Shown here in pieces: positions 1 through 9,513 of a DNA stretch of 64,000 nt. How positions within the stretch are numbered: the stretch's first letter is position 1; the number at the start of each line of letters is the position of its first letter. The DNA lies in NCBI RefSeq assembly GCF_000166355.1, contig NC_014652.1, forward strand, positions 2,020,928 to 2,084,927, given 5' to 3'. Under the pieces are notes generated by a model. It saw only the letters and a program-made list of their open reading frames with translations, was not told the DNA's origin and ran no database searches. Position numbers and translations under genes: made by a program. The DNA is from Caldicellulosiruptor hydrothermalis 108 (GTDB lineage Bacteria; Bacillota; Thermoanaerobacteria; Caldicellulosiruptorales; Caldicellulosiruptoraceae).

Positions 1-2513
1 GCATCACTTAAGCTGCTTCCCATTACAACTTTGCCGTTGCAGGCAGCAATCACTCTTTTTACCTCTGGCAAAGCTGATGCGTTGTCAGATGCAATATATA
101 TGGGTTCGATATATAAAATCTTCTGGTTTATAGGTAACGCCAACAAGTTTCCTCTTATTACCTTAGAACCTCCCTGATTCCAAAGAGACAAATCTTTTGA
201 GATTTGCGGGTCCTGGTCAATCATATTCTCTACCTGGAGCGGGCCATATACAGTTGAGCCTTTCGGAAACTTGTAAAGCACAAGCTTGCCATAATTTTCC
301 TGGTCACTTTTGGCTGCAAGCCATGCAATCATTGTATTGTATTTTAGCGGGGTAAATGGCACCATCAAAATCATTTCTTCTTGTTGCGAATCTGGAAGTT
401 TCATTACACTGTAATACGGCGGAATGTAGTCAATGGACCCGTCAGGCGTTTTGTGCTTCCCAAAATCCCACAAGTCTTCTTTGTTGTAGAACACATTAGG
501 ATTGGTCATGTGATATCTTTTCAAGATGTTTGCCTGGACAGTGAAGATATACTCCGGATATCGTATGTGCTCGGCAATATCCTTTGGAATGTCTCCTCTT
601 TCAAAAAGGTGAGGATATATGCTTCTGTAGACATTTACAATCGGGTCGTTTTTGTCCACAATGTAGAATTTCAAGGTACCATTGTACGCATCAATTAAAA
701 CCTTTACAGAGTTTCGAATGTAATTAAAACCTTCTTCGGTTGGCTCTGAATATGGAAAATAACCTGTCTTTGTATACGCATCTAAAACCCACACTAAACG
801 GCCTTTCCCATCAATCAGGATATACGGGTCAGAGTCAAACTCCAAAAACGGTGCAACCTTTTTTGCTCTTTGAACAATGTTTCTGTTTATAAGAAGTTTG
901 CTGTTTGAATTTATCGCAGAGGAAACAAGAAGCCTAAAATCTTTGTATACATATGAAAATATCAGCCTGTTTAGCGGTGTGAGTTTTATTCCGCCCTGAC
1001 CAGTGTATCTGTAGAGCTTGTTTGAATCACCTTCCGGGTAATCTATCTCATCAACCTTTGTGTTGACTATTACATACGGGTCTGTCTTTTCTCCATAGTA
1101 TATGCGCGGCTGGGTAACCTTTGGTGCACCATCTAAGCTTTTTACCGGAATATCCTTTATAATGAACTTTGGCTGACCTTCTGGTGGCACCTCTGTCATA
1201 AGACTCATAACAACGCCGTAACCATGGGTATACTGGAATTTCTGGTTTATATATGTCTTTGTAGGAATGCCCTCGTAGTTTATCTCCCTTGCAGAGATAA
1301 ACACCGATTTTATCCTGCCGTTTATGGTGTATTTTGCAATGTCTGCGTCATTGAAGATATAATATTGTTTAAACCGCTGAATCTGGTTTTGTATATCCAA
1401 GGTAGTTGGAAAATCTGTTATCCTTATATTTTCAACTGTTGCTTTATTTTGCTGCAAATCTTTTGCTGTTATATTATTTGATGTGTCCACAGGAAAATAT
1501 CTCTCTTCGATGTTTTCTAAATTGTAAGCAAGACGTGTAAACTTTATATTCTTCTCTAAAAATGGCCTTTCATATACCTGTTCGTTTGGTGATACAACAA
1601 AGTACTGAAAACCTGCTGAAATTATGGTCCCCAAAACTGCCCATCCAACATAAGAAAGCATAACTTTTCCGATGTTTGTGTACTTTCCTTTTGCAAAAAA
1701 GTAAATACTCAGCACAATAACTGCAGCCAAGACTATATAGGAGATCTTAAAGTAGTTCATTCTAATATAATAGTCTGTGTATCCAACACCGACAACCTCT
1801 CCAAAGAAAGAGTATAAAAGCCCTTCCATTTCATACTTTAAAGTGAATATTTTGACAACAAATATGAGTATAAGATTGAAAAATATATGAGACCTGACCT
1901 TTTTGTCAGATAGAATATCCCACGAACTTGTTCTGCTAACAAATGAAGCTGTGTAAAGAAGCAAATATAGCACCACAGTGTATATACATACAAATATCAT
2001 CAAGAAAAAGAGGAAATTCACCACAGTCAGAAAAAATGGTCTTTCAAACACATAGTAACCTATGTCTTTTTTGAAAATTGGGTCTTTGATATTAAAAGGT
2101 TTAGAATGTGTCAATGTTAAAAACTTTATATAGAGATTGTTCTCTAAATATTTACTTGTCACAAGCGCCAAGAAAAGCGAAAGAATTATGTTAAGAATGT
2201 TTTTCTTTAAAAAACCAATTTTCCCTACAATTCTTTCTACATTCTTTTTCACAATTGCATTGTTAATAAAAAACACAAAGAACAGTATAACAAAAGAAAT
2301 TATCTGCACAGAAAGTTTTACATAAAAATTTTTCCAGAATACACTGACAAAATTCTTGCCAATCTCTCTTATCTGAATTAGTTCCAAAAACAAATCAAAC
2401 ACAATTGAAAATACAATTACAACCAAAATCAGCAGTGCTAATACAAATCCTATTCTTTTCAAAACTCTCTTTGTCTTTTCTCTTTTATAATCATAAATTA
2501 TTCTATCTGCCAT
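1..2513 (-). CDS. UPF0182 family large membrane protein (3' end outside window)
   Basis: The reading frame is open from the ATG at 2513 to the window edge, giving about 837 residues with no stop, so the C-terminus is missing. The first 300 or so residues hold several hydrophobic helices: one right after a basic start (MADRIIYDYKREKTK), and others near the codons at 2300-2200, 2010-1950 and 1750-1650. A long polar part follows, with segments such as GYGVVMSLMTEVPPEGQP and DDSDPYILIDGKGR-like text, typical of the UPF0182 family (about 900 residues, function unknown). The polar part probably lies outside the membrane. It is the last visible gene of the operon led by the membrane gene at 7373. 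The gap to the preceding ylbF-like gene is 32 bases with no promoter. The family call is confident; no function can be assigned. Confidence 0.85.
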   Translation of the reverse strand, partial: MADRIIYDYKREKTKRVLKRIGFVLALLILVVIVFSIVFDLFLELIQIREIGKNFVSVFWKNFYVKLSVQIISFVILFFVFFINNAIVKKNVERIVGKIGFLKKNILNIILSLFLALVTSKYLENNLYIKFLTLTHSKPFNIKDPIFKKDIGYYVFERPFFLTVVNFLFFLMIFVCIYTVVLYLLLYTASFVSRTSSWDILSDKKVRSHIFFNLILIFVVKIFTLKYEMEGLLYSFFGEVVGVGYTDYYIRMNYFKISYIVLAAVIVLSIYFFAKGKYTNIGKVMLSYVGWAVLGTIISAGFQYFVVSPNEQVYERPFLEKNIKFTRLAYNLENIEERYFPVDTSNNITAKDLQQNKATVENIRITDFPTTLDIQNQIQRFKQYYIFNDADIAKYTINGRIKSVFISAREINYEGIPTKTYINQKFQYTHGYGVVMSLMTEVPPEGQPKFIIKDIPVKSLDGAPKVTQPRIYYGEKTDPYVIVNTKVDEIDYPEGDSNKLYRYTGQGGIKLTPLNRLIFSYVYKDFRLLVSSAINSNSKLLINRNIVQRAKKVAPFLEFDSDPYILIDGKGRLVWVLDAYTKTGYFPYSEPTEEGFNYIRNSVKVLIDAYNGTLKFYIVDKNDPIVNVYRSIYPHLFERGDIPKDIAEHIRYPEYIFTVQANILKRYHMTNPNVFYNKEDLWDFGKHKTPDGSIDYIPPYYSVMKLPDSQQEEMILMVPFTPLKYNTMIAWLAAKSDQENYGKLVLYKFPKGSTVYGPLQVENMIDQDPQISKDLSLWNQGGSKVIRGNLLALPINQKILYIEPIYIASDNASALPEVKRVIAACNGKVVMGSSLSD

Positions 2514-2545
2514 CTTCGAACAAATCCCCTCGCTTTTGTTTTTAC

Positions 2546-2905
2546 TTATTTATCTGCAAATCCCCATAGCTCATCTTTAAGCTCAATACTGTCGGCAATG
2601 ATTTTTGAAATGTCAGCAATTATCTTTGCCAGCATCATCTCAGCAGAAAGGTACTCTTCTATATCTGGATTTAAAGATATTATCTGATAAAGCTGCTGCA
2701 AGGAATACACGTCAGAGCTTGTAACTTCCTCACCCTTGAGGCGCTTTTGTTCAAGTTCGAACTGTTTCTTTTTAAAATCAGAAATCATCTGTTTTAGCTT
2801 TTCATCCTTTTCAATCTTTTCTTTTGCAGCTTTAAACCTTTTAAATTCGTTTGACTCCTTCAAAGCAGTGGCAAGTTCATATGCAATGTCATATATATTT
2901 CTCAT
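2546..2905 (-). CDS. YlbF/YmcA family protein
   Basis: This is a small charged, all-helical protein of about 119 residues beginning MRNIYDIAYELATALKES. That pattern, followed by a second helix rich in Lys/Glu with FKKKQFELEQK, is the YlbF/YmcA (Com_YlbF) fold. In Bacillus, members form the Y-complex that acts with RNase Y and influences competence, sporulation and biofilm formation. The start at 2905 is preferred over an in-frame codon at 2929 because AGGAGAGGTG lies upstream of it at normal spacing. It sits between the SPFH gene and the UPF0182 gene. Whether it acts with RNase Y here is an inference, since no partner paralogues are in the window. Confidence 0.8.
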   Translation of the reverse strand: MRNIYDIAYELATALKESNEFKRFKAAKEKIEKDEKLKQMISDFKKKQFELEQKRLKGEEVTSSDVYSLQQLYQIISLNPDIEEYLSAEMMLAKIIADISKIIADSIELKDELWGFADK

Positions 2906-2932
2906 CTTTGGTTTTTCACCTCTCCTCATTTT

Positions 2933-3868
2933 TTATTGTGATGATGATTGAGAGTTTGTATTATCATTTGTTCTTATTAGCTCAGAAGCGCCAATGAGAG
3001 TTCCAAGATTTTTGAACGCATCTGTTGGGATATATACTTTATTTGCCGGATTTTTAGCAATCTCAATTGCAGCCTCAATCTGTCTCATCGCAAGCACAAC
3101 CGCATCTGTTCCACTTTCTTTTATTGCCCTGTTGACATATGCAATAGCATTTGCCTGAGCCTTAGCTACCATCTCTATTGCCTGAGCCTGACCTTCTGCC
3201 TGCAAAATTTTCTGCTGCTTTTCACCCTCAGCTCTCTTTATAAGCGCCTGCTTATACCCTTCTGCCTTTGCAATCTCGCTTTCCCTTACACCTTCTGCTT
3301 CCAAAATCATTGCTCTTTTGTCTCGCTCTGCTTTCATCTGCTTTTCCATTGCCTGGGTAATTTCTGCTGGCGGAATAATATCTTTTATTTCAACCCTTTT
3401 AACCTTAACACCATAATTATCTGTTATCTGGTCCAAAACAGATGTGAGCCTTGAGTTAATTACTTCTCTTGATGAAAATATCTCGTCAAGTGTCATGTTA
3501 CCAACAACATCTCTCAAGTTAGTGAGCACTGAATACATAATCGCTGCCTGATAGTTTTGAATGTTGTAAGTACACATCTTAGCGTCAAATACTTCAAAAA
3601 ACACAACAGAGTCTATCTTTATCCTGACGTTATCCTTTGTAATCACATCCTGTGGCGGGACATCAAGAATTCGTTCCTGCATATTTACCTTTGCTCTGAC
3701 GTTATCAATAAACGGAATGATGATATGAACACCAGGTTCCAAAACCCTGTGAAACTGTCCAATTCTTTCAACAACATAGCAGTATTTTGTCCTGACAACC
3801 TTGATGCTTGAGAAGAAGAATATTAAAAATAGTCCCACAACAAGTATTACCCAGCCAATTGTTGGCAT
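2933..3868 (-). CDS. SPFH/Band 7 (stomatin-like, paraslipin type) membrane protein
   Basis: The 311-residue protein has one N-terminal membrane segment (about residues 5-23, GWVILVVGLFLIFFFSS). A Band 7/SPFH domain follows (VVERIGQFHRVLEPGVHIIIPFIDNVRAKVNMQE in pieces, residues 33-190), then an Ala/Glu-rich coiled coil (residues 185-260, repeated AEG motifs) and a C-terminal QIEAAIEIAKN stretch. This is the architecture of the paraslipin/QmcA group that scaffolds membrane microdomains. The next gene upstream encodes an NfeD-type protein, the classic partner of this family. The RBS GGGAGGGG precedes the ATG. The function as a membrane scaffold or quality-control factor is family knowledge; the partner assignment is from synteny. 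Confidence 0.9.
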   Translation of the reverse strand: MPTIGWVILVVGLFLIFFFSSIKVVRTKYCYVVERIGQFHRVLEPGVHIIIPFIDNVRAKVNMQERILDVPPQDVITKDNVRIKIDSVVFFEVFDAKMCTYNIQNYQAAIMYSVLTNLRDVVGNMTLDEIFSSREVINSRLTSVLDQITDNYGVKVKRVEIKDIIPPAEITQAMEKQMKAERDKRAMILEAEGVRESEIAKAEGYKQALIKRAEGEKQQKILQAEGQAQAIEMVAKAQANAIAYVNRAIKESGTDAVVLAMRQIEAAIEIAKNPANKVYIPTDAFKNLGTLIGASELIRTNDNTNSQSSSQ

Positions 3869-3882
3869 TTACTTTCCCCTCC

Positions 3883-4341
3883 TTATACCTTATCCTCAAT
3901 TTTTTCAACAAAGATTTTTAGCCCATCTACCTTTGTAACCCTGACTTTATCCCCTATTTGAAGCTTCTTTTGACTGTAGATATTATAAAATATCCCGTCT
4001 TTTTTTATCTTACCAAAATATCCATCCTCAGATACTTCCTCAACAAAAAATTCATCACCCACAGATACAAAACTTTTATTTTCTATTTTTGGCATATTCT
4101 GAAGAAACCTTTTTATCTTGGGCTTGAAAATTAAGAAAATAGTAACTGTCAGAACAATAAATATCCCTACTTCAAGTGCAATATTGTTGATAAACAAGTC
4201 AAGAATAAAAACAGCAAAGGCTGATATATAAATTGGGAACAAAACAAAGCCTATAAACGTATCAGCAATCAAAAACGCAAGAGCAATCCCAAGCCATATA
4301 AAGTCATAAACGCCTACATTCAACAAAACTCCCCCTTTCAT
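3883..4341 (-). CDS. NfeD-like membrane protein with OB-fold tail
   Basis: This is a 152-residue NfeD1b-type short protein. Three hydrophobic helices occupy roughly residues 10-30, 34-53 and 56-73. A soluble beta-rich C-terminal OB-like domain follows (residues 90-150, ending with VGDEFFVEEVSEDGYFG and GDKVRVTKVDGLKIFVEKI). Such proteins pair with SPFH proteins such as the one encoded just downstream. The ATG start lies 3 bases after the recJ stop and uses AAAGGA inside the end of recJ. A second possible start is a TTG at codon 7, which has the stronger AAAGGGGGAG upstream, so the first six residues are uncertain. It lacks the ClpP-like protease domain of long NfeD proteins. Confidence 0.85.
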   Translation of the reverse strand: MKGGVLLNVGVYDFIWLGIALAFLIADTFIGFVLFPIYISAFAVFILDLFINNIALEVGIFIVLTVTIFLIFKPKIKRFLQNMPKIENKSFVSVGDEFFVEEVSEDGYFGKIKKDGIFYNIYSQKKLQIGDKVRVTKVDGLKIFVEKIEDKV

Positions 4342-4344
4342 CTT

Positions 4345-6741
4345 TTATCCTTTCAATGTTCTGTAAAAGCTGTACACCTTTGTAGATTTTAGGTTCACCT
4401 TTTCTTGTGTTTTAAAAAACTCTTTTACCTCAATTCCCTCGTGAGTAACCTCTGCTAAAATGAGACCTGCCTCTTCAAACATTTGGACAATAAAAAGCAA
4501 TTTTACTACCTTCAAAAATGGGTCTGATTCATATATACCCGAAAAATTGTAAGATATAAACTCACAGTCCCTCAGTGTTTTATAAACATTAACACATTCT
4601 TCATTTATCTGCAGTGAAAATTCATCAAATTTGTTATCAAGGTCAATCAAAAGAATGTTAGCATATTGATAAAAGTTTTTGACATACTGATAAGAAGGCA
4701 TATCAAGAGCAACAACTAAATCTGCCTCATCCATAATGGAATTTAGCTTATCAAGCCTTGTTGCAAAGATATCGTCAAAATACACCTCTTTGAGACTACT
4801 TTGATGCTGAATTATTCTACCTTGTTTGTTTAAAAATTCAAAAAACTCACCCTCCACATCTTCTCCCTTTAAAAATTTCAAAAAATTAAGAACAATGTGC
4901 GGCCAAAAAGCTACAAAGATACACCTTCTGCTTTCTATCTCCTGCAAGCTGCCTCTTTTCACTTTATATCTCTGAAAGCTTGAGTGGTTATTTCTTACAG
5001 TCTTCAAATTATTATATAGGTCCTTTACCACCCCAAAACTAATATTTTCACAGATGTCAATGATATTGAACTGATTTTTTCTCACACTGTTAAAAAGATT
5101 TTTTTCGAGCTTGCAAACAATGTCAACCTTTTTCATTGAAATCAGCTCATCTTCATCTTCCAAGTTGGAAAAGCACACAACATCATATTTTGTTGAGTTG
5201 CCAGCAAAAAATTTGTAGTATTTGTTGCCATCACCCATGAACCTAAAATTCTCCACAACAAGATTTTTAATCAAAAAAGTAGGTTCAGGATTCCCAACCC
5301 CAAACGGTTCTAAAAGATAAACCTGGTCGATAAGTTCATCATCAATCTCATTTAAAGAGAGCACAAGGTCAACTTCAATTGCCGGCTTGAATATCATAAA
5401 ATGATAATCCTGTGCAATTGAGTTTAAAATCTCGTCAAGTTTGTCAACATTGTCAACAGGAAGTGAAAGACCTGCTGCATGTTCATGACCACCAAACTTG
5501 AGCAAAATTTCTGCACAGTTTCTGAGTGCTTCAAACAAGTTAAAACCTTTAATTGACCTTCCTGAACCTTTTAAAACACCCTCGTCAGCGAGTGTCAGCA
5601 AAAGAGAAGGTCTGTAATACTTTTCTGTGATTTTTGAAGAAGCTATCCCAACAACTCCAGCATGCCACGAACTATTGCTAAGAACAAATATCTTCTTCTT
5701 CAAAATACTCTTATTTTTAGCAATTAAACCCTGGGCTTCTTTAATTGTTTTTTCTTCTATTTCCTGACGCTTTCTATTCTCCTCGTCAAGTTTTTTTGCG
5801 ATGCTCTCTGCCTTTATAACATCCTGCTCTAAAAGAAGTGACACAGCCAAATTCGCATCAGAAATTCGCCCAGCGGCATTGAGTCTTGGACCTATTATAA
5901 ATGATACATCATAGGGTTTCAGCTCCTCTTTTGACGAAAGTCCAGCTACTTCTATGAGCTTCTTTAGTCCAACATTTTTCGTATTTTTTAAAACCTTAAG
6001 CCCGAACTTTGCAAAAATCCTGTTTTCATCAACGAGTGGCATAACATCTGCAATTGTACCAATCGCAACAACATCAAGATACTCAGACAGTTTAAGATTT
6101 ACCCCTGAGTTTTTAAGTGCATGTAAAAGTTTAAACGCCACCCCAACACCCGCCAAATCCCTGAAAGGATAAGTGCTATCTTTCCTTTTTGGATTTATCA
6201 CAGCATCAGCATCTGGCAAAACTTCCTTCGGTTCATGATGGTCTGTGATTATAACCTCTTTCCCTTTTTCTTTAAGATACTTCACTTCATTGTGGCTACT
6301 GATGCCTGTGTCAACAGTAATAAGCAGGTCAAACTTACCTTCCAGTTTCTTTAAAACATCAAGATTGAGCCCATATCCATCTTTAAATCTATTGGGAATA
6401 TAATATGTTGTGGGCAAGAAATTTCTCAAAGCTGAATAAAGCAAATATGTACTTGTAACTCCATCGCAGTCATAATCACCATATATGAGCACCCTATTTT
6501 TGTGCAAAATAGCTTGGTTTATGATTTTAACTGCTTCTTTCATATCAGGCAAAAGAAATGGATTGTGGAGATTTTTCAGTGAAGGATTTAAAAACCTTTC
6601 TATTTCTTCTTTTTCCTGTACACCTCTATTGTTCAAAACCTTTATAATTTGAGGTTTAATCTTTCTGCCATCAATTTCAATATCCATATTTTCAATGTTA
6701 TTGTTATCCTTTAAAATCCATCTCTTCTTCTGAAAAATCAT
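4345..6741 (-). CDS. recJ: single-stranded-DNA-specific exonuclease RecJ
   Basis: The 798-residue protein is a 5'-3' ssDNA exonuclease acting in recombination and mismatch or base-excision repair. The DHH phosphoesterase motifs are visible: GDYDCDG at 88-94, DTG near 144 and DHH at 167-169. The DHHA1 motif GGHEHAAG is at 417-424, with an OB domain after it. The C-terminal 220 or so residues are a less conserved extension seen in many Firmicutes RecJ proteins (longer than the E. coli enzyme of about 577). It starts with MIFQKKRWIL, typical for Gram-positive RecJ. It lies in an operon with an upstream membrane protein gene (47-base gap) and is almost contiguous with nfeD downstream. Confidence 0.95.
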   Translation of the reverse strand: MIFQKKRWILKDNNNIENMDIEIDGRKIKPQIIKVLNNRGVQEKEEIERFLNPSLKNLHNPFLLPDMKEAVKIINQAILHKNRVLIYGDYDCDGVTSTYLLYSALRNFLPTTYYIPNRFKDGYGLNLDVLKKLEGKFDLLITVDTGISSHNEVKYLKEKGKEVIITDHHEPKEVLPDADAVINPKRKDSTYPFRDLAGVGVAFKLLHALKNSGVNLKLSEYLDVVAIGTIADVMPLVDENRIFAKFGLKVLKNTKNVGLKKLIEVAGLSSKEELKPYDVSFIIGPRLNAAGRISDANLAVSLLLEQDVIKAESIAKKLDEENRKRQEIEEKTIKEAQGLIAKNKSILKKKIFVLSNSSWHAGVVGIASSKITEKYYRPSLLLTLADEGVLKGSGRSIKGFNLFEALRNCAEILLKFGGHEHAAGLSLPVDNVDKLDEILNSIAQDYHFMIFKPAIEVDLVLSLNEIDDELIDQVYLLEPFGVGNPEPTFLIKNLVVENFRFMGDGNKYYKFFAGNSTKYDVVCFSNLEDEDELISMKKVDIVCKLEKNLFNSVRKNQFNIIDICENISFGVVKDLYNNLKTVRNNHSSFQRYKVKRGSLQEIESRRCIFVAFWPHIVLNFLKFLKGEDVEGEFFEFLNKQGRIIQHQSSLKEVYFDDIFATRLDKLNSIMDEADLVVALDMPSYQYVKNFYQYANILLIDLDNKFDEFSLQINEECVNVYKTLRDCEFISYNFSGIYESDPFLKVVKLLFIVQMFEEAGLILAEVTHEGIEVKEFFKTQEKVNLKSTKVYSFYRTLKG

Positions 6742-6788
6742 ACTTCAAAAAATCCCCCTCAGATGCAGAAAATAACTTTTTAAGAAAC

Positions 6789-7373
6789 TCAATATATCCA
6801 AATCATTATTATGAGCGTTACAAAAAAAGAGGTGGCAGCACCCGCTAAAAGCTGTTTTGTATCATGTCTTTTTAGCACAAGCCTTGACCACATGACAAGA
6901 GGAATGAGCAAAGCCAAATAAATCATCTTTATCCCCGCAATAAAGTTTATTGCAACAATCGGACCGGTAATTCCACATGCATGACCACTTGCTTTGAATT
7001 TCAAGACTTTGTTTACAAACGCTAAAATCAAGGCTGAGATAAGATATGATAAATAAAGTCCTATCATTGCCCTTGTTGGTTTTTTGATAAACATTAAACT
7101 TATATTTCCAAGCACATACCCAACTATTCCGAACACAAACGCAAGTTTTCTCTCAACTTCTCTTCCCCCGGCCTTAAACTTTGGAAAACTTCTTGCAACA
7201 ATGTATGCACAAAGGGGAATTATGGTGAAAAAGAATATCGAATTTAGATAGTAGTAGAAATTCCCGTTAAAGTTTTCTTCGCTATTATCAAACCACATGA
7301 TAGTAAAAACAAGTAGTGCTACCATAGGAACTGTAAAAAGGCTGCTGACAAGATATGCAATCCTTTGTCTCAT
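6789..7373 (-). CDS. polytopic membrane protein of unknown function
   Basis: About 194 residues, mostly hydrophobic, with five or six predicted membrane helices. The first is residues 5-25 (IAYLVSSLFTVPMVALLVF). Charged loops such as KFKAGGREVERK and VLKFKASGHACG separate the helices. Towards the C-terminus comes LLIPLVMWSRLVLKRHDTKQL. I do not recognise a family with certainty; the overall look recalls PAP2-like or phosphatase-type membrane proteins, but I see no clear catalytic signature. The ATG at 7373 is chosen over an in-frame TTG at 7388 because GGGGGA precedes it at good spacing. It is the first gene after a sigma-A type promoter and leads the recJ operon. Confidence 0.6.
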   Translation of the reverse strand: MRQRIAYLVSSLFTVPMVALLVFTIMWFDNSEENFNGNFYYYLNSIFFFTIIPLCAYIVARSFPKFKAGGREVERKLAFVFGIVGYVLGNISLMFIKKPTRAMIGLYLSYLISALILAFVNKVLKFKASGHACGITGPIVAINFIAGIKMIYLALLIPLVMWSRLVLKRHDTKQLLAGAATSFFVTLIIMIWIY

Positions 7374-7413
7374 TATCTTTTCCCCCAAAAAGATTAATTT
7401 TTTCCTTGAATTT

Positions 7414-7442
7414 ATTATATATCATAATGAACTCAAAGGCAA
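7414..7442 (-). promoter_or_regulatory. sigma-A promoter of the recJ operon
   Basis: On the minus strand a TTGCCT -35 (7437-7442) is separated by exactly 17 bases from a perfect TATAAT -10 (7414-7419). It lies just downstream of the terminator of the preceding gene and about 40 bases before the start at 7373. Confidence 0.75.
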
Positions 7443-7479
7443 AAAAATAAATCCCCTTTCGCTTTTTTAGCAAAAGGGG
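7436..7479 (-). terminator. Rho-independent terminator after the 134-residue membrane gene
   Basis: The stem is formed by CCCCTTTTGC and GCGAAAGGGG around an A-rich loop (7453-7479). It is followed on the minus strand by a T-rich run (7436-7452). It ends the metK transcript before the recJ operon promoter. Confidence 0.85.
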
Positions 7480-7499
7480 AAAGAAAATTTTACCTAATT

Positions 7500-7904
7500 T
7501 CACCTTCTCTTTACCCTTGTTTTTCTTACTTTGTTTGAACTGAGCGCTCCCATTAAAAATCCCAACACAGGGCCAATGAGAATTATACACAAGTGGTATT
7601 TTGAAACACTAAAATTTTTTTTAAACACAATGCTCAAAATAAAAAGTATACCTGCAACAAAAAATGAAACCAAAAACGCTGCCACTTTTTTTCTGCTCTG
7701 TGACATAGCTGCTGCCTCATACCCAGAAAATGCTATCCCCACAAACATAGAAAATAGCGTGAGAAAAAGAGCAATCTTGTCTGGCATAGAAAAATACATC
7801 ACAAAAATAGATATAACAAGTATCAGCAAACAAACCATGAACAGAGACTTTACTATGACCCATATATATTGATAAAGGGACACATCTGGATTCTTTCTAT
7901 CCAT
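7500..7904 (-). CDS. small membrane protein of unknown function
   Basis: This 134-residue protein starts MDRKNPDVSLYQYIWVIV and has four hydrophobic helices (about residues 11-33, 38-57, 66-88 and 96-118). It ends in a strongly basic tail (KVRKTRVKRR), which by the positive-inside rule should be cytoplasmic. No conserved catalytic motif is visible and I do not recognise the family. It follows metK with only about 85 bases and no visible terminator between them, so it may be transcribed partly from the metK promoter. A strong terminator follows it. The RBS is weak. Confidence 0.55.
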   Translation of the reverse strand: MDRKNPDVSLYQYIWVIVKSLFMVCLLILVISIFVMYFSMPDKIALFLTLFSMFVGIAFSGYEAAAMSQSRKKVAAFLVSFFVAGILFILSIVFKKNFSVSKYHLCIILIGPVLGFLMGALSSNKVRKTRVKRR

Positions 7905-7988
7905 TTACTTACCATAAATTTTATCCAAAACAAGCTCTAATAAACATTATTAAAGGTTTGAAAAAGTTAGAACTACTCTTCAAGAATT

Positions 7989-9179
7989 TTAAATATTCTG
8001 AGCTTCTTTGAGTATTATATCAACCTTGTCAGTTCTCTCCCATGGAAGGTCCAAATCTTCTCTTCCAAAGTGACCATATGCAGCAACCTGCTTGTAGATA
8101 GGACGTCTCAAGTCCAAGTCTCTGATTATTGCAGCAGGTCGCAAATCAAATACTCTCTTTACAATCTCAGCAATCTTCTCATCACTGATTTTACCCGTGC
8201 CAAATGTGTCAACCCTGATTGAAAGTGGTCTTGCAACACCTATCGCATAGGATACCTGAACCTCACATTTTTTAGCAAGTCCTGATGCAACAATGTTCTT
8301 TGCAACATACCTTGCAGCATATGTTGCCGAGCGGTCAACCTTTGTCGGGTCTTTACCAGAAAAAGCACCACCGCCGTGGCGTGCATATCCACCATATGTG
8401 TCAACAATAATTTTTCTTCCCGTCAAGCCAGAGTCGCCTTGAGGTCCACCAATCACAAATCTTCCTGTAGGATTTACAAAAATCTTTGTGTTCTTGTCAA
8501 GCATATCCTCTGGAATCACAGGTTTTATAACATGCTCAATAACATCTGCCTCTATCTGAGCATGTGTAACCTCGGGGCTGTGCTGTGTGGATACAACCAC
8601 CGTGTCAACTCGAACAGGTCTGTCATCTTCATACTCAACTGTGACCTGAGTCTTGCCATCTGGACGAAGATAAGGCAGAATACCTTCCTTTCTCACATAA
8701 GCAAGTCTTCTTGCAAGCTTGTGTGCAAGATAGATTGGCATTGGCATCAAAACTGGCGTCTCATCGCATGCAAATCCAAACATCATACCTTGATCCCCTG
8801 CACCAATTGCCTCTATCTCATCTTCTGTCATTTCACCCAGTTTTGCCTCTAAAGCTTTGTCAACACCCATTGCAATGTCAGGTGACTGTTCGTCAATTGA
8901 TGTTATAACAGCACATGTGTCAGCATCAAATCCATATTTTGCACGTGTATAGCCAATCTCTCTTATTGTATCCCTTGCTATCTTTGGTATGTCTACATAG
9001 CATTTTGTTGTAATCTCACCCATAACCAAAACAAGACCTGTTGTTACTGCAACCTCACATGCAACCCTTGCGTATGGGTCTTTTTCCAATATCGCATCCA
9101 AAACAGCATCTGAAATCTGGTCACAGATCTTGTCAGGATGACCCTCTGTTACTGACTCTGACGTAAATAGCTTTCTCAT
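7989..9179 (-). CDS. metK: S-adenosylmethionine synthase
   Basis: The 396-residue MetK makes S-adenosylmethionine from methionine and ATP. The N-terminal motif [18 protein letters not shown], the [12 protein letters not shown] signature and the [17 protein letters not shown] phosphate-binding loop are all intact, and the length is normal. The RBS AAGGAGGT precedes the ATG. The 240-base leader carries a SAM-I riboswitch with a terminator, so expression should fall when SAM is plentiful. This is cytosolic and essential. Confidence 0.98.
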   Translation of the reverse strand: MRKLFTSESVTEGHPDKICDQISDAVLDAILEKDPYARVACEVAVTTGLVLVMGEITTKCYVDIPKIARDTIREIGYTRAKYGFDADTCAVITSIDEQSPDIAMGVDKALEAKLGEMTEDEIEAIGAGDQGMMFGFACDETPVLMPMPIYLAHKLARRLAYVRKEGILPYLRPDGKTQVTVEYEDDRPVRVDTVVVSTQHSPEVTHAQIEADVIEHVIKPVIPEDMLDKNTKIFVNPTGRFVIGGPQGDSGLTGRKIIVDTYGGYARHGGGAFSGKDPTKVDRSATYAARYVAKNIVASGLAKKCEVQVSYAIGVARPLSIRVDTFGTGKISDEKIAEIVKRVFDLRPAAIIRDLDLRRPIYKQVAAYGHFGREDLDLPWERTDKVDIILKEAQNI

Positions 9180-9246
9180 CTGCTTTTTACCTCCTTTTAA
9201 GTAAAATAAAAACTTTTTGTTTTTTTAAAAATACCAAAAAATTTAA

Positions 9247-9419
9247 GCCCCTTCTGAAAAGAAGAGGCAAAACTTTCTTTTGCAAAAGTTTTATCCTCAT
9301 CTCTCAGAAAGCCAGGATATTCTGCTTTCTGACGGAGTTGGCACCGTTGCAAAGCTAAAAGCTTTGCCGGTTGCCGGGTTTCATCGGGCCTTTTTCCCTC
9401 CACCTCTCTTGATAAGGAT
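9247..9419 (-). promoter_or_regulatory. SAM-I (S-box) riboswitch with transcription terminator
   Basis: Reading the minus strand, the S-box core is complete. The P1 strand CCTTATC is followed by AGAGAGGTGGAGGGA, GGCCCGATGAAACCCGGCAACC (split here as GGCCCGATGAAA and CCCGGCAACC), GGTGCCAACTCC and the closing GATGAGG. Downstream, GCCTCTTCT-TTTC-AGAAGGGGC (9247-9268) is a 9-bp terminator stem followed by T residues. The competing antiterminator is also readable: GAGG-AT-AAAACTTT pairs with AAAGTTTT-G-CCTC (9264-9298). It uses the 3' strand of P1, so SAM binding frees the terminator. It controls metK. Confidence 0.96.
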
Positions 9420-9466
9420 AACCTTCTCATATTCACCATATTCAATTTTTTAAATTTGCCTCATTA

Positions 9467-9495
9467 ATATTAACAAAACAAAAGGGCATTGTCAA
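9467..9495 (-). promoter_or_regulatory. sigma-A promoter of metK
   Basis: A perfect TTGACA -35 (9490-9495) and a TAATAT -10 (9467-9472) are separated by 17 bases on the minus strand. Transcription would begin some 40 bases before the S-box aptamer. The -35 lies only 19 bases beyond the end of vapC. Confidence 0.85.
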
Positions 9496-9513
9496 CCGGA
9501 AATGTTATTACAT

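Noticed and set aside
8376-8852. A 158-residue plus-strand open frame
   Set aside because: It is antisense to metK and has no features of a real protein.
9197-9445. An 82-residue minus-strand open frame upstream of metK
   Set aside because: It lies over the S-box aptamer and terminator, has no RBS or family resemblance, and is explained by the RNA structure.
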